From positions 1 to 64,000 of the forward strand of contig QCBX01000009.1 in the NCBI GenBank assembly GCA_003281455.1: a stretch of DNA of 64,000 nucleotides, read 5' to 3'. A model generated the notes under the pieces. It saw only the letters and a list, made by a program, of their open reading frames with translations. It was not told the origin of the DNA and made no database searches. The position numbers and the translations under genes are program-made. Origin of the DNA: Prochlorococcus sp. AG-347-J21. GTDB lineage: Bacteria; Cyanobacteriota; Cyanobacteriia; PCC-6307; Cyanobiaceae. How positions within the stretch are numbered: the stretch's first letter is position 1; each line of letters starts with the position of its first letter. Positions 1 to 10,084 of this stretch are shown piece by piece.

Positions 1-114
1 GTAGGAGGACTATTAAAATTATTCTTTATTTTTAATCCTTTAACAATACTCATAATTAATAATCAAATACAAAATGAGATAACTCTTACTTCCAAAAACT
101 TAAACATACCTTGA
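1..114 (+). CDS. possible 3' end of an unknown gene cut by the window edge
   Basis: Frame 1 is open from the first base for 37 codons and stops with TGA at 112-114. The translation begins with a hydrophobic stretch (GGLLKLFFIFNPLTIL) followed by a polar tail, which would suit the C-terminus of a membrane protein. An open run of this length is uncommon but not rare by chance in such AT-rich DNA, and the other two forward frames close early. No family is recognised. The remaining bases to 191 hold nothing I can name. Confidence 0.3.
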   Translation, partial: VGGLLKLFFIFNPLTILIINNQIQNEITLTSKNLNIP

Positions 115-191
115 ATAATATTAAATTCTTAAGCGAATTCCAAATTTTTATAAAATTAGTATCACTTTTTGTAAGATTACAATCACGAAAA

Positions 192-1430
192 TTAGGTTGT
201 ATATTCGCTATTGATTTCAACATATTTTTTTGAAAGATCACATCCCCAAGCTGTACCTTTCGATTTACCAGTATTTAAATTGATCATAATTTGTACAATA
301 TCATTTTCTAAATATGTACTATTCATTTTAGATTTAATATAGTCTTTGACTTTTTGAGAATCATATTGATTTAACTTGCCCTTTTTCAAAATATGATCGT
401 TACCTATATATAAGTCAACATCATCAAGGTTAAATTTAACCCCAGAATTTCCTGCAGCAGAAATTATTCTTCCCCAATTAGGATCACAGCCATGTATCGC
501 AGTTTTTACTAATGCAGAATTACATATAGATTTAGCAACCATAATTGCATCATCACTATTGTTTGCTCCTTGAACTAAAACTTCTAATAAACAATTTGCT
601 CCTTCCCCATCTCTTGCAATATTTTTAGCCAAATTTTGACATACAATATCAATTCCTTGTTGGATAATTGGGAAAAATATTTTATCAATTTTATCTCCTG
701 CATTTATTGCAACGAAAGAATCATTTGTGCTTGTCTCTCCATCAACTGATATTGCATTAAAAGATTTTTTAACGGCATTAGAAATCATTTTGTCCCATTC
801 TTTTTTTTCTATACCTGCATCACAGGTTAGAAAAGCGAGCATTGTAGCCATATTTGGATAAATCATTCCTGAACCTTTTGCCAATCCTGCTATTTTTATC
901 TTTCTACCTTTAATAATCGTCTCTATTAACACTTTTTTTAAAGTCAAATCAGTAGTTAAAATTGCTTCTGCTGCATTTTGAAAATTATTAACTTTTAAAT
1001 CACTCACTAAATTCGGTAAATTTTTTACTAATTTTTTTATTTCTAAAGGCACACCAATTACACCGGTTGAGCACATTAAAACTTCTTCTTCTTTTATTCC
1101 TAAAAGTTCTGCAATCTTTGCTGTAGCTATTTGAAAATGTTTAAGTCCTAGATTTCCTGTACATGCATTTGCTTGACCTGAATTAATTAGTATTGCTCTA
1201 AGAAAACCCGATGATTTTTTAATCCTTTTCTCACAAATATCCACGCAAGAGGCACGAACTATTGATTGAGTAAACATCCCACTAAAAATACTTCCTTTTG
1301 GCGCAAGAATAAGTGCTAAATCTTTCTTATTAGAAGCTTTCAAGCCTGCAGAAATTCCAGCAAAATGAAAACCGTTGGGAATAACGTTACTTTCATCAAC
1401 TAATGACCATTTGAAATCAGACTGGCTCAA
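192..1430 (-). CDS. argJ: Bifunctional glutamate N-acetyltransferase / amino-acid N-acetyltransferase ArgJ
   Basis: ArgJ transfers acetyl from N-acetylornithine to glutamate, and in many bacteria also acetylates glutamate from acetyl-CoA, recycling the acetyl group in arginine synthesis. The 412-residue protein has the family length. It keeps the self-cleavage site in the motif NMATMLAF, with Ala195-Thr196 as the expected cleavage point and Thr196 as the new N-terminal nucleophile of the beta chain. The DPNWGR motif near the C-terminal third is also typical. It is divergent from coaE with only 75 bp between. argH lies far away in the window, so arginine genes are dispersed, as usual in cyanobacteria. 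Confidence 0.96.
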   Translation of the reverse strand: MSQSDFKWSLVDESNVIPNGFHFAGISAGLKASNKKDLALILAPKGSIFSGMFTQSIVRASCVDICEKRIKKSSGFLRAILINSGQANACTGNLGLKHFQIATAKIAELLGIKEEEVLMCSTGVIGVPLEIKKLVKNLPNLVSDLKVNNFQNAAEAILTTDLTLKKVLIETIIKGRKIKIAGLAKGSGMIYPNMATMLAFLTCDAGIEKKEWDKMISNAVKKSFNAISVDGETSTNDSFVAINAGDKIDKIFFPIIQQGIDIVCQNLAKNIARDGEGANCLLEVLVQGANNSDDAIMVAKSICNSALVKTAIHGCDPNWGRIISAAGNSGVKFNLDDVDLYIGNDHILKKGKLNQYDSQKVKDYIKSKMNSTYLENDIVQIMINLNTGKSKGTAWGCDLSKKYVEINSEYTT

Positions 1431-1505
1431 TCTTTCTTTATTTTTAACTCATACTAACTCTTCCTTAATAGTAAAGAAACATATAATTGGATTATTATTA
1501 AATAT

Positions 1506-2123
1506 ATGGATATTCTTCAAAAATTAAATAATAACCAAAGAAGAATTGGTTTAACTGGAGGTATTGCTAGTGGAAAATCAACCATAACAAATTTCATTAA
1601 AGAAAATAAGAACATTCCAATACTAGATGCGGATAATTTTTCAAGAGAATTAACAGAACCAAACACATATGGATACAAGAAAATTTTAAATTATTTTGGA
1701 AATAAAATTATTGATCATAAGAACAATTCAGAAAGGGTAATTAACAGAAACCTTTTAAGAAAAATTATTTTCAATAATTTAGAAAGTAGAGAATGGATTG
1801 AAAAACTACTTCACCCCTTAATTAAAGAAAAAATGATAGAAGAATGCAGTAAATACAAAAATAACCAAACTATATTACTAGTTATTCCTCTATTATTTGA
1901 AGCAAAATTTGAAGATATTTGCACTGAAATATGGTTAGTTAAATGTCCTAAAGAACTACAAAAAAAAAGACTTATCACAAGAGATAAAATTAGCGAAAAA
2001 GAAGCCTATGAATCTATAAATCTTCAAATAAGTTTTGAAGAAAAAAGAAAATTTTCAGACATTATTTTAGATAATTCAGATGATCAAAATAAATGGATCA
2101 AAACAATTAGAGAGCTTCTTTAA
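1506..2123 (+). CDS. coaE: Dephospho-CoA kinase
   Basis: CoaE phosphorylates the ribose 3'-hydroxyl of dephospho-CoA, the last step of coenzyme A synthesis in the cytosol. The P-loop GLTGGIASGKST spans residues 15-26 and is followed by the DAD substrate motif (LDADNFSREL). The 205-residue length fits the family. The stop lies 4 bp from the stop of the convergent gatB gene, leaving no room for a conventional terminator. Confidence 0.95.
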   Translation: MDILQKLNNNQRRIGLTGGIASGKSTITNFIKENKNIPILDADNFSRELTEPNTYGYKKILNYFGNKIIDHKNNSERVINRNLLRKIIFNNLESREWIEKLLHPLIKEKMIEECSKYKNNQTILLVIPLLFEAKFEDICTEIWLVKCPKELQKKRLITRDKISEKEAYESINLQISFEEKRKFSDIILDNSDDQNKWIKTIRELL

Positions 2124-2127
2124 AGAT

Positions 2128-3600
2128 TTAGCTTTTTAATTTTTCTGTAAGAAGTTTATTTGCAAGTTTAGGGTCAGCTTTACCTTTTGTTCTTTTCATT
2201 AATTGACCTACAAAAAAACCAAGTAATTTAGTTTTTCCATTTCTAAAAGCTTGAACCTCATCTGGATGTTCAGTTATCAGTTCATCAATTATTGGCAAAA
2301 TACTAGAAGCATCAGATATCATTGCCAACCCTTTTTCTTCAACTAATTTTTTCGGAGAAATATTTTTTTGAATTAGTTCAGGTAAAATTTCTTTTGCAAT
2401 TTTTCCACTGATAGTATTTTTTGAAATCATATTAATCATTTCAGCAAGATTTTTAGCGCTAAGCTTTAATTCACTAAAACTAAGTTTATTTCCTTTTAAA
2501 TAGCCCACAATATCACTTGTTATCCAATTTGAAGCTAATTTGGCCTCAGAACCATTAGATACTGTTTCCTCAAAAAAGGTTGCTATGTTAATGTCATCAG
2601 AAATTACCCTTGCATCATATGCAGATAAACCAAATTCATTTACATATTTATTTCTTTTCTTAGAAGGTAATTCTGGTAGTTCTTTGAACCAAATTTCTTT
2701 TTGCGATTTTGTTATTTCAATAGGCCCTAAGTCAGGATCAGGAAAATATCTATAATCACTGCTACCCTCTTTTAATCTCATACTTTTTGTTAACTGCTTT
2801 GATTCATCCCATAACCTTGTTTCTTGGAAAATTTGTCCTCCATTTTCATAAGCTTCTATTTGTCTAGCTATTTCATAATCGCAAGCCTTTTGAATTGCAG
2901 AAAATGAATTCATATTCTTAATTTCGACTTTGGTGCCAAAAGGAGCATTAGGTCCTTTTCTAACTGAAATATTGACATCGCATCTTAACGAGCCCTCCTG
3001 CATATTTCCATCTGACACTCCAAGATATCTTACTGTTCTTCTAATCTCGGAAGCATATTCAGATGCCTCTTTACCTGTTCTAATATCTGGTTTACTTACA
3101 ATCTCACAAAGTGCTATTCCAGCACGATTATAATCAACCAAGGAATACTTAGAACCAGCTAATCTGTCACTACCTGAATGGACTAGTTTTCCGGCGTCTT
3201 CTTCCATATGTAGCCTTTCTATACCAATTTTTTTGATATAAGGTTCTTTGTCCTTTTCAATTATTTCAACCTCTAACCAGCCATTTTCAGCTAAGGGCTC
3301 ATCAAATTGTGAAATTTGATAATTTTTAGGCAAATCAGGATAAAAATATTGTTTTCTATCAAATTTACAATGTTCTGCAACATTTAAATTTAATGCTAAA
3401 GAAGTTTTGACAGCATACTCAAGAACCGTTTCATTCAACACTGGAAGAGTTCCTGGTAATCCACAAACTACAGGATCTATGTGCGTATTAGGAGCATCAC
3501 CAAAAGTTGTTGACGCAGATGTGAATATTTTACTTTTCGTATTAAGCTGTACATGAGTTTCCAAACCAATCACAGCTTCCCAAGATTCTAAATTGTTCAT
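2128..3600 (-). CDS. gatB: Asp-tRNA(Asn)/Glu-tRNA(Gln) amidotransferase subunit B
   Basis: GatB is the kinase/tRNA-binding subunit of GatCAB, which amidates Glu-tRNA(Gln) (and possibly Asp-tRNA(Asn)) in organisms without GlnRS. I chose the internal ATG at 3598-3600, giving 490 residues starting MNNLESWEAVIGLETH, because family members begin just before the WEAVIGLETHVQL motif. A longer reading from 3657 adds 19 hydrophobic residues with no family counterpart. The HMEEDAGKL and DYNRAGIALCEIV motifs of the cradle domain are intact, and the C-terminal YqeY-like tail ends with MKRTKGKADP, as in other GatB proteins. Confidence 0.95.
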   Translation of the reverse strand: MNNLESWEAVIGLETHVQLNTKSKIFTSASTTFGDAPNTHIDPVVCGLPGTLPVLNETVLEYAVKTSLALNLNVAEHCKFDRKQYFYPDLPKNYQISQFDEPLAENGWLEVEIIEKDKEPYIKKIGIERLHMEEDAGKLVHSGSDRLAGSKYSLVDYNRAGIALCEIVSKPDIRTGKEASEYASEIRRTVRYLGVSDGNMQEGSLRCDVNISVRKGPNAPFGTKVEIKNMNSFSAIQKACDYEIARQIEAYENGGQIFQETRLWDESKQLTKSMRLKEGSSDYRYFPDPDLGPIEITKSQKEIWFKELPELPSKKRNKYVNEFGLSAYDARVISDDINIATFFEETVSNGSEAKLASNWITSDIVGYLKGNKLSFSELKLSAKNLAEMINMISKNTISGKIAKEILPELIQKNISPKKLVEEKGLAMISDASSILPIIDELITEHPDEVQAFRNGKTKLLGFFVGQLMKRTKGKADPKLANKLLTEKLKS

Positions 3601-3679
3601 TATTAAAAGTCTCTTTATTAATATTATTGGATATAAATGAAAAGAGGACCAAAACACAAATAAAAATATTAATTATTAA

Positions 3680-4789
3680 ATGACACAAGAAACAAAAAAT
3701 TCAATAGTAATTATTGGCGGAGGTCTTTTAGGTTTATCTATTGCTTATGAATTTTCTAGAAATAACTTCAAAGTTTTAGTTTTAAGCAAAAACAGAAATG
3801 AATCAGCTGGATTTGTTGCTGCAGGAATGTTAGCTACTCATGCAGAAGGTCTCGAAGATGAACTACTAAAATTTGGCCAAGAAAGTCAAAGTTTAATTCC
3901 AAAGTGGATAAAAAGTATTGAACAAGATAGTAATATTAAATGCGGTTTAAAAAAATGTGGCATAGTAGTTCCTTTTAAAAATAAAGAAGATGTTGAAAAG
4001 TTTCCTACTTATAACTTTGGAAAGTATTTAAATCACAAAGATCTTCAAACAGAAATAAATGGAATTAATTCTATTTGGAAACATGGTTTACTTTTTGAAC
4101 AAGATGGTCAAATAGATAACCGAAGAAGACTAATGCGTGCTCTTGAGAGAGCATGCTCCTTGCATGGAGTCGAATTTCAAGAAGGATCAGAAGTAAAGGA
4201 TTTGACAATAGAAAAAAACAAAATTTTAGGTGCAACAGTTTTATGTGCTACTGGGGAACTAAAAAAAATTAACTGCGAAAAAGCAATTATATGCAGTGGT
4301 GCCTGGAGTAAAAAAATTTTTAGTAAGATTCCAGTATTTCCTGTAAAGGGACAAATGCTATCAATACAAGGTCCAACAAATTTTTTGAAAAGGGTTATTT
4401 TTGGTCCAAAAACTTATTTAGTTCCTCGTGATGATGGCCTTATTATAGTTGGAGCGACAGTTGAAAAAGATTCAAAATTTAATCAGGGTAATACTCCTAA
4501 TGGAATAAAACAATTACAAGAAGGCATTCGTTCTTTATTACCAGATGCTATGAATTGGCCACAAATGGAACATTGGTGGGGATTTAGACCATGCACTCCA
4601 GATCTTAAACCAATAATTGGAAAATCAAAAATTGAAAACCTTTTTATAGCTACAGGACATTACAGAAATGGAGTTTTATTTTCTGCAATAACAAGTGATC
4701 TTCTTTTGAAAATAGTTCAAAATAAAAGTCTTAAAAAAATAGAAAAAAGCTTTTTAGAAAAATTTAGTTTAGATAGATTTAAGATTTAA
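3680..4789 (+). CDS. thiO: FAD-dependent amine oxidoreductase, ThiO (glycine oxidase) type
   Basis: This is a DAO-family flavoprotein of 369 residues. Its N-terminal Rossmann FAD motif is IGGGLLGLSIAYEF, and its C-terminus has the family block WWGFRPCTPDLKPIIG followed by ATGHYRNGV, near the flavin. ThiO oxidises glycine to iminoglycine, the donor for the thiazole ring of thiamine in many cyanobacteria. The thiamine kinase gene thiL is in the same window but not adjacent. The family fold is certain; glycine as substrate is inferred from cyanobacterial relatives. It converges on ndk with 3 bp between stops. Confidence 0.75.
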   Translation: MTQETKNSIVIIGGGLLGLSIAYEFSRNNFKVLVLSKNRNESAGFVAAGMLATHAEGLEDELLKFGQESQSLIPKWIKSIEQDSNIKCGLKKCGIVVPFKNKEDVEKFPTYNFGKYLNHKDLQTEINGINSIWKHGLLFEQDGQIDNRRRLMRALERACSLHGVEFQEGSEVKDLTIEKNKILGATVLCATGELKKINCEKAIICSGAWSKKIFSKIPVFPVKGQMLSIQGPTNFLKRVIFGPKTYLVPRDDGLIIVGATVEKDSKFNQGNTPNGIKQLQEGIRSLLPDAMNWPQMEHWWGFRPCTPDLKPIIGKSKIENLFIATGHYRNGVLFSAITSDLLLKIVQNKSLKKIEKSFLEKFSLDRFKI

Positions 4790-4792
4790 ATT

Positions 4793-5251
4793 TTAATTTT
4801 CAGATCGCCATTTCGAATCAGAAGTTTCCCACTCACATAATTCCTCCTCGTTAAACCATAGATCAATTTCAAATTTTGCTGTATCATCTCCATCAGAACC
4901 ATGAATAATATTTCTCCCAATATCAATAGCTAAATCACCTCTAATTGTTCCAGGCTCTGCTTCCAGAGGTTTTGTTGCACCTATTAGTTTTCTAGCACTC
5001 AAAATAACTCCTTCGCCTTCCCACACCATTGCTACAACAGGACCACTTGAAATAAAGTCTACTAAATCACCAAAAAAGGGTCTTTCTCTATGTACTCCAT
5101 AATGATTTTGAGCAAGATCTTTTGAGGGAATTAATTGCTTTAATCCAATCAATTTAAATCCTTTTTTTTCAAATCTGCCAATAATCTCAGCAACATATCC
5201 TCTTTGAACTCCATCTGGTTTAATTGCAATAAAAGTTCTCTCTTTGGTCAT
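4793..5251 (-). CDS. ndk: Nucleoside diphosphate kinase
   Basis: Ndk balances nucleoside triphosphate pools by phosphate transfer from ATP through a phosphohistidine. The active-site motif NIIHGSDG puts the catalytic His at 117. The N-terminal block [13 protein letters not shown] is canonical, and 152 residues is the normal subunit length. It is divergent from speA across a 122-bp intergenic region that must hold both promoters. Confidence 0.97.
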   Translation of the reverse strand: MTKERTFIAIKPDGVQRGYVAEIIGRFEKKGFKLIGLKQLIPSKDLAQNHYGVHRERPFFGDLVDFISSGPVVAMVWEGEGVILSARKLIGATKPLEAEPGTIRGDLAIDIGRNIIHGSDGDDTAKFEIDLWFNEEELCEWETSDSKWRSEN

Positions 5252-5296
5252 TTAGTTAATAATCACTCTATGTATATTCAACTTTTGGGTGGTAAC

Positions 5297-5324
5297 TTGG
5301 CAAGTAATCATTAAAATATAAGAT
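5297..5324 (+). promoter_or_regulatory. candidate sigma70-type promoter for speA
   Basis: TTGGCA at 5297-5302 is separated by 16 bp from TAAGAT at 5319-5324, about 50 bp before the speA start. It is the best -35/-10 pair I see on the plus strand in the ndk-speA gap. AT-rich DNA gives many chance -10 matches, so this is tentative. Confidence 0.3.
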
Positions 5325-5373
5325 ATTGTTTTGAATTATTTTCAAAAACATTTATTAATCACTAAGACATAAA

Positions 5374-7320
5374 TTGACCAATTTTGAGCCAAAAAAATCA
5401 CAAAATAATTGGACTATCAAAGATAGTATTTCGACTTACAACATAGACAAATGGGGAGATAAATATTTTTCTATAAATTCCAAAGGAAATATATCAGTAA
5501 CTAAAGATATAAAATCTGGAAATAAGATTGATCTTTTTAAGCTTGTCAAAGAACTTAAAAGTAGAGAAATAAATCCTCCATTAATCATAAAATTTAATGA
5601 CATCTTAAAAGATCGCATAGATTCATTACATGACTCTTTTTTAAAAGCAATAAAAACGTATAAATATAAGAACATTTATCAAGGCGTTTTTCCTGTCAAA
5701 TGTAATCAACAAAAAAATGTCCTAGAAAAGATAATAGAGTTTGGTAGCCAATGGAATTTTGGTTTAGAAGTAGGAAGTAAATCAGAACTATTAATTGGCC
5801 TTGCACTTCTTGAAAACCAAAATTCATTATTAATATGCAACGGATATAAAGATAAGAAATATATTGAGATTGCTACTTTGGCCAGAAAACTAGGCAAGAA
5901 TCCAATAATAGTTATTGAACAACGAGATGAGGTAAAAAGAATTATTCAAGCAGTTCAAGAACTTAATGCGACTCCATTGATAGGAATTAGAGCAAAGTTA
6001 TCAAGTAAAAGTAGTGGAAGGTGGGGCAAATCTATTGGAGATAATTCCAAATTTGGATTATCAATCCCAGAAATTATGTCGACAATAAAAGAACTTAAAG
6101 CAGCAAATCTTATCAACGAAATGAAATTGCTCCATTTTCATATAGGAAGTCAAATAAGTGATATTGCTGTGATCAAAGACGCATTACAAGAAGCGAGTCA
6201 AATATATGTTGAACTATGCAAACTAGGAGCCCCAATGCAATATATCGACGTTGGGGGAGGATTAGGGATAGATTTTGATGGAACGAAAACCTCCTCCAAC
6301 ACTTCTACTAATTATTCTCTTCAAAATTATGCTAACGATGTAATTGCAACTATTAAGGATTCATGTGAATTAAATAATATCAAGCATCCAACCATAATCT
6401 CAGAAAGTGGAAGAGCAATAATTAGTCACTGTTCAGTTTTAATTTTTAATGTCTTAGGAACAAGCCATGTCAGTTCCAAAATACAAATTTTTGATAAAAA
6501 AAATAAACAATTAATAATTTCAAATTTACTTGAAACTTTCTATGAATTAAATAAACTTAAAAATAAAAAAATAAATTTATCTCAAATAATTGAACTATGG
6601 AATGATGCAAAAAAGTTTAAAGAAGATTGCTTAGTTGCTTTTAGATTAGGATTTTTAAGTTTGGCTGAAAGAGCTTATGCCGAAGAACTTACTTGGGCTT
6701 GCGCAAAAGAAATTGCTAATAGCCTGAATAATGATGAAATCAATCACCCTGATTTATCTGAAATTACAGAAACTCTTGCATCAACTTATTATGCAAATTT
6801 ATCTATCTTTAAATCTATTCCCGATAGCTGGGCAATAAATCAGATTTTCCCAATAGTACCGATACATAGGCACTTAGAGGAACCGTTCTGCAAAGGCAAC
6901 TTTGCAGATTTAACTTGTGATTCAGATGGGAAACTAAATAATTTTATTGATGATGGAAAAACTAAATCATTACTAAATTTACATAAGCCAGAAGAAGATA
7001 AAGATTATCTAATTGGAATTTTTATGACTGGAGCATATCAAGAAGCATTAGGAAACTTGCACAATTTATTTGGGAGTACAAACGTTGTTCATATAGATAT
7101 AAATCAAGATAATTCATATAAGGTCAAAAATATTATTAGAGAGGAAAGTAAATCTGAAATTTTACAATTATTAGATTACAGTTCATCTTCTTTGGTTGAA
7201 TCTATAAGAGCAAATACTGAATTTGCAATTGATCAAAAAAAATTAACTATTGAAGAAGCAAGGAAATTAATGGATCAAATCGAAATTAGTCTCAGAAAAA
7301 GCAGTTATTTATCAGAATGA
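5374..7320 (+). CDS. speA: Biosynthetic arginine decarboxylase
   Basis: SpeA is a PLP-dependent decarboxylase that turns arginine into agmatine, the first step of putrescine/spermidine synthesis. The PLP lysine is expected at K109 in VFPVKCNQQ. The HIGSQ motif of the alanine-racemase-like barrel is present, as are the glycine-rich phosphate-binding segment [14 protein letters not shown] and the C-terminal block [16 protein letters not shown]. The 648-residue length is typical. The start used is TTG at 5374; no ATG lies nearby in frame, and the residues after TTG ([10 protein letters not shown]) precede the usual N-terminal block. The last 16 bp overlap the 3' end of alaS on the other strand. 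Confidence 0.95.
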   Translation: MTNFEPKKSQNNWTIKDSISTYNIDKWGDKYFSINSKGNISVTKDIKSGNKIDLFKLVKELKSREINPPLIIKFNDILKDRIDSLHDSFLKAIKTYKYKNIYQGVFPVKCNQQKNVLEKIIEFGSQWNFGLEVGSKSELLIGLALLENQNSLLICNGYKDKKYIEIATLARKLGKNPIIVIEQRDEVKRIIQAVQELNATPLIGIRAKLSSKSSGRWGKSIGDNSKFGLSIPEIMSTIKELKAANLINEMKLLHFHIGSQISDIAVIKDALQEASQIYVELCKLGAPMQYIDVGGGLGIDFDGTKTSSNTSTNYSLQNYANDVIATIKDSCELNNIKHPTIISESGRAIISHCSVLIFNVLGTSHVSSKIQIFDKKNKQLIISNLLETFYELNKLKNKKINLSQIIELWNDAKKFKEDCLVAFRLGFLSLAERAYAEELTWACAKEIANSLNNDEINHPDLSEITETLASTYYANLSIFKSIPDSWAINQIFPIVPIHRHLEEPFCKGNFADLTCDSDGKLNNFIDDGKTKSLLNLHKPEEDKDYLIGIFMTGAYQEALGNLHNLFGSTNVVHIDINQDNSYKVKNIIREESKSEILQLLDYSSSSLVESIRANTEFAIDQKKLTIEEARKLMDQIEISLRKSSYLSE

Positions 7321-9965
7321 TTATCTAATGTTTTTTGCAAATGATTTTTAGCATAATTTAAAGCATCACTTAACTTATCAATATCTTTAGCACCTGCTTG
7401 AGCAAAATTAGATTTTCCTCCTCCACCTCCAGAACAAATTCTTGCAATCTCATTAATTAATTGACCTGCATGCAATCCTATTTTTACTGCATCATCACCT
7501 AAAGAAACTACAAATAACAACTTTCTATTTTCTGGAATTGGTATTCCACCAAGAATCACGATTGCTTTATTTCCCAAATGAGAAGTTAAATTAAGTGCTG
7601 CAGATTGCAAAGAATTCCCATCTAGGCCATCAATCTGATTTACTAAAATTGAAAAAGAATTTACCATTTCTGCGGATGATTTTATAGAAGAGTATTTAAA
7701 ATATGCAATTTCATCTTTCATTTTTTGTATCTCTTTATTCTTATTAATAACTTCTGCTTGCAAATTATTAACCCTTTCAAAAAGTTGAGTAGGATTTGCT
7801 TTTAACAAATCACTTAGTTGATTGACTAAAGCATTTCTATCATTGAAATAGTCTAATGCTGATTGACCTGATAATGCTTCGATTCTTCTTACTCCGGCTG
7901 AGATTCCTTCCTCACTAATTATTTTGAAAGAACCTAATTCGGATGTACTTTTAACATGTGTTCCACCACAAAGTTCCATTGAAACTCCTGGCACATTAAC
8001 AACGCGCACTTCATCATCATATTTTTCTCCAAACATAGCGACTGCCCCCTTTTCAAGGGCCTCACTCTTAGACATATTTTTTATTTCTAGGGTATGATTT
8101 TCGATAATCCAAGAATTAACAAGATCCTCAATCTTAGAAATTTCATCTTTAGAGATAGGTTTAGAAGAATTAAAGTCAAATCGTAATTTATTAAAGGCTA
8201 CTAATGAACCTTTTTGTCCAACACTTTCATTAACAACTGATTTTAGAGCAGATTGTAATAGATGTGTAGCTGTATGGTTTGCCGCAGCCTTGGCCCTATT
8301 AGAGGAAGTAACATGAGTCTTAACTTTTTGTCCAATAGTTAATATTCCTTTTTTGATGGTTCCATAATGTAAAAATACATTTTTCTTTCGAATGACATTA
8401 TGAACTAAGACCTCTAAATCTTTTGAAAATATCGTTCCAATATCACCAACTTGACCGCCAGATTCTCCATAAAAAGTTGTCTGATCAAGAACAATTAAAA
8501 CTTCCTGACCTTCACTTGCTTGCTGAACTAATGTTGAATCCAAAAAAATACCCTTTATTTCAGCTTCCGCAAGAAGTAAATCATAACCATTAAAAACAGT
8601 TTTTTTAAATAGATCTATTTCCCGCTCTAATGATCCCTCTAAGGTCAAATCAATATTACTTGAAGCCGCTTTAGCTCTCTCTTTTTGTGCATTCATTTCT
8701 TCCTCAAACCCCTTTACATCTACACTGATATTATTTTCTTCTGCAATTTCTACAGTAAGTTCTAAAGGAAATCCATAAGTATCATAAAGTTCAAAAGCTT
8801 TAAAACCAGAAATTAATTTCTGCCCTGAAGAAATTAACTCATCTAGCAATTTCTCTCCTCTTTCAAGAGTTTCCCTAAATCTTATTTCTTCAATTTTTAT
8901 CTCATTCAAAATTAAATCATTATTATTTTTTAAATCAGGATAATTATTTTGCATTAAATTGATCCCGACAGTAGCAATATGAGGTAAAAATTCATTTTTT
9001 ATACCTAATAATCTCCCATGTCTGACCATTCTTCTAATAAGCCTTCTTAAGATATATCCCCTGCCGAGATTACTTGCTTCTACTCCATCAGAAATTAAAT
9101 GAATAACAGCTCTTGTGTGATCTCCAATGATTTTTAAAGAAATTTTGTTTTTATCATCTGAAGAAAAATAATCAATATTTGCAATCTCACAAATTTTTTG
9201 AATGATAGGAAAAATTAAATCTGTCTCATAATTATTTTGCTTTTTTTGTAGTATTTGAGCCATTCTTTCGAGACCCATTCCTGTATCAATATTTTTAAAT
9301 TTTAAATCTGTCAATTTTCCATTAGGATCACGATTATATTGCATAAAAACAAGATTATAAAATTCAATAAAACGATCTCCATCTTCTAAATCAATATTCT
9401 GCAGACCCTTTTCAGGATGAAAATCATAATAAAGTTCTGAACAAGGTCCACATGGACCTGTTTTGCCAGATGACCAAAAATTATCTTTCTCACCTAGTTT
9501 CACTATCCTATCTGGATGAATACCAATTTCGTCTCTCCAAATTTCTGCAGACTCTACGTCTTCGTGAAAAACACTTACAATTATATTTTCCACAGAAAGT
9601 TGATAAATACTAGTAACTAATTCCCAAGCCCATTGAATAGCCTCCCGTTTAAAATAATCACCAAAAGAGAAATTACCAAGCATTTCAAAAAAAGTGTGAT
9701 GTCTAGCTGTAACTCCAACGTTTTCTATATCATTTGTTCTGATGCACTTTTGGCTAGATGTAGCCCTTTTTGATGGTCTTTCTTTTAAACCTAAAAAAAC
9801 TGGTTTGAAAGGTAGCATTCCAGCAATTGTGAGCATAACTGTAGGATCATCTGGAATCAAAGATGCACTTGGAATGATTTTATGTGATTTTTCACTGTAA
9901 AATTTTAAAAAAGCATTTCTTATCTGATCTCCAGTAACTATTTTTTTAATTAGTTGAGATGACAT
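7305..9965 (-). CDS. alaS: Alanyl-tRNA synthetase
   Basis: AlaS charges tRNA(Ala) and clears Ser/Gly mischarging. The 886-residue protein has the full architecture: class II catalytic core, with motif 2 around the stretch ending [14 protein letters not shown]; an editing domain with HxxxH zinc ligands (HTATH, about residues 561-565) and CGGTH at about 667; a coiled-coil linker (about 715-750); and a C-terminal C-Ala domain ending in the Gly-rich block [16 protein letters not shown]. It is divergent from flv3 with 119 bp between and overlaps speA tail to tail by 16 bp. Confidence 0.97.
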   Translation of the reverse strand: MSSQLIKKIVTGDQIRNAFLKFYSEKSHKIIPSASLIPDDPTVMLTIAGMLPFKPVFLGLKERPSKRATSSQKCIRTNDIENVGVTARHHTFFEMLGNFSFGDYFKREAIQWAWELVTSIYQLSVENIIVSVFHEDVESAEIWRDEIGIHPDRIVKLGEKDNFWSSGKTGPCGPCSELYYDFHPEKGLQNIDLEDGDRFIEFYNLVFMQYNRDPNGKLTDLKFKNIDTGMGLERMAQILQKKQNNYETDLIFPIIQKICEIANIDYFSSDDKNKISLKIIGDHTRAVIHLISDGVEASNLGRGYILRRLIRRMVRHGRLLGIKNEFLPHIATVGINLMQNNYPDLKNNNDLILNEIKIEEIRFRETLERGEKLLDELISSGQKLISGFKAFELYDTYGFPLELTVEIAEENNISVDVKGFEEEMNAQKERAKAASSNIDLTLEGSLEREIDLFKKTVFNGYDLLLAEAEIKGIFLDSTLVQQASEGQEVLIVLDQTTFYGESGGQVGDIGTIFSKDLEVLVHNVIRKKNVFLHYGTIKKGILTIGQKVKTHVTSSNRAKAAANHTATHLLQSALKSVVNESVGQKGSLVAFNKLRFDFNSSKPISKDEISKIEDLVNSWIIENHTLEIKNMSKSEALEKGAVAMFGEKYDDEVRVVNVPGVSMELCGGTHVKSTSELGSFKIISEEGISAGVRRIEALSGQSALDYFNDRNALVNQLSDLLKANPTQLFERVNNLQAEVINKNKEIQKMKDEIAYFKYSSIKSSAEMVNSFSILVNQIDGLDGNSLQSAALNLTSHLGNKAIVILGGIPIPENRKLLFVVSLGDDAVKIGLHAGQLINEIARICSGGGGGKSNFAQAGAKDIDKLSDALNYAKNHLQKTLDNHSDK

Positions 9966-10084
9966 TTATCCAGAATAAGAATGATAAAAATTAAAGAAAA
10001 GCGTAATTTCGGTTATTTCGCAAAAATGATCACGCGGATCTATATTCTATATAACTAAAGTTATTTTATAAAGCGAATTATTCT

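Noticed and set aside
3601..3657. Longer GatB start
   Set aside because: Adds 19 hydrophobic residues before the normal N-terminus; the ATG at 3598-3600 matches the family.
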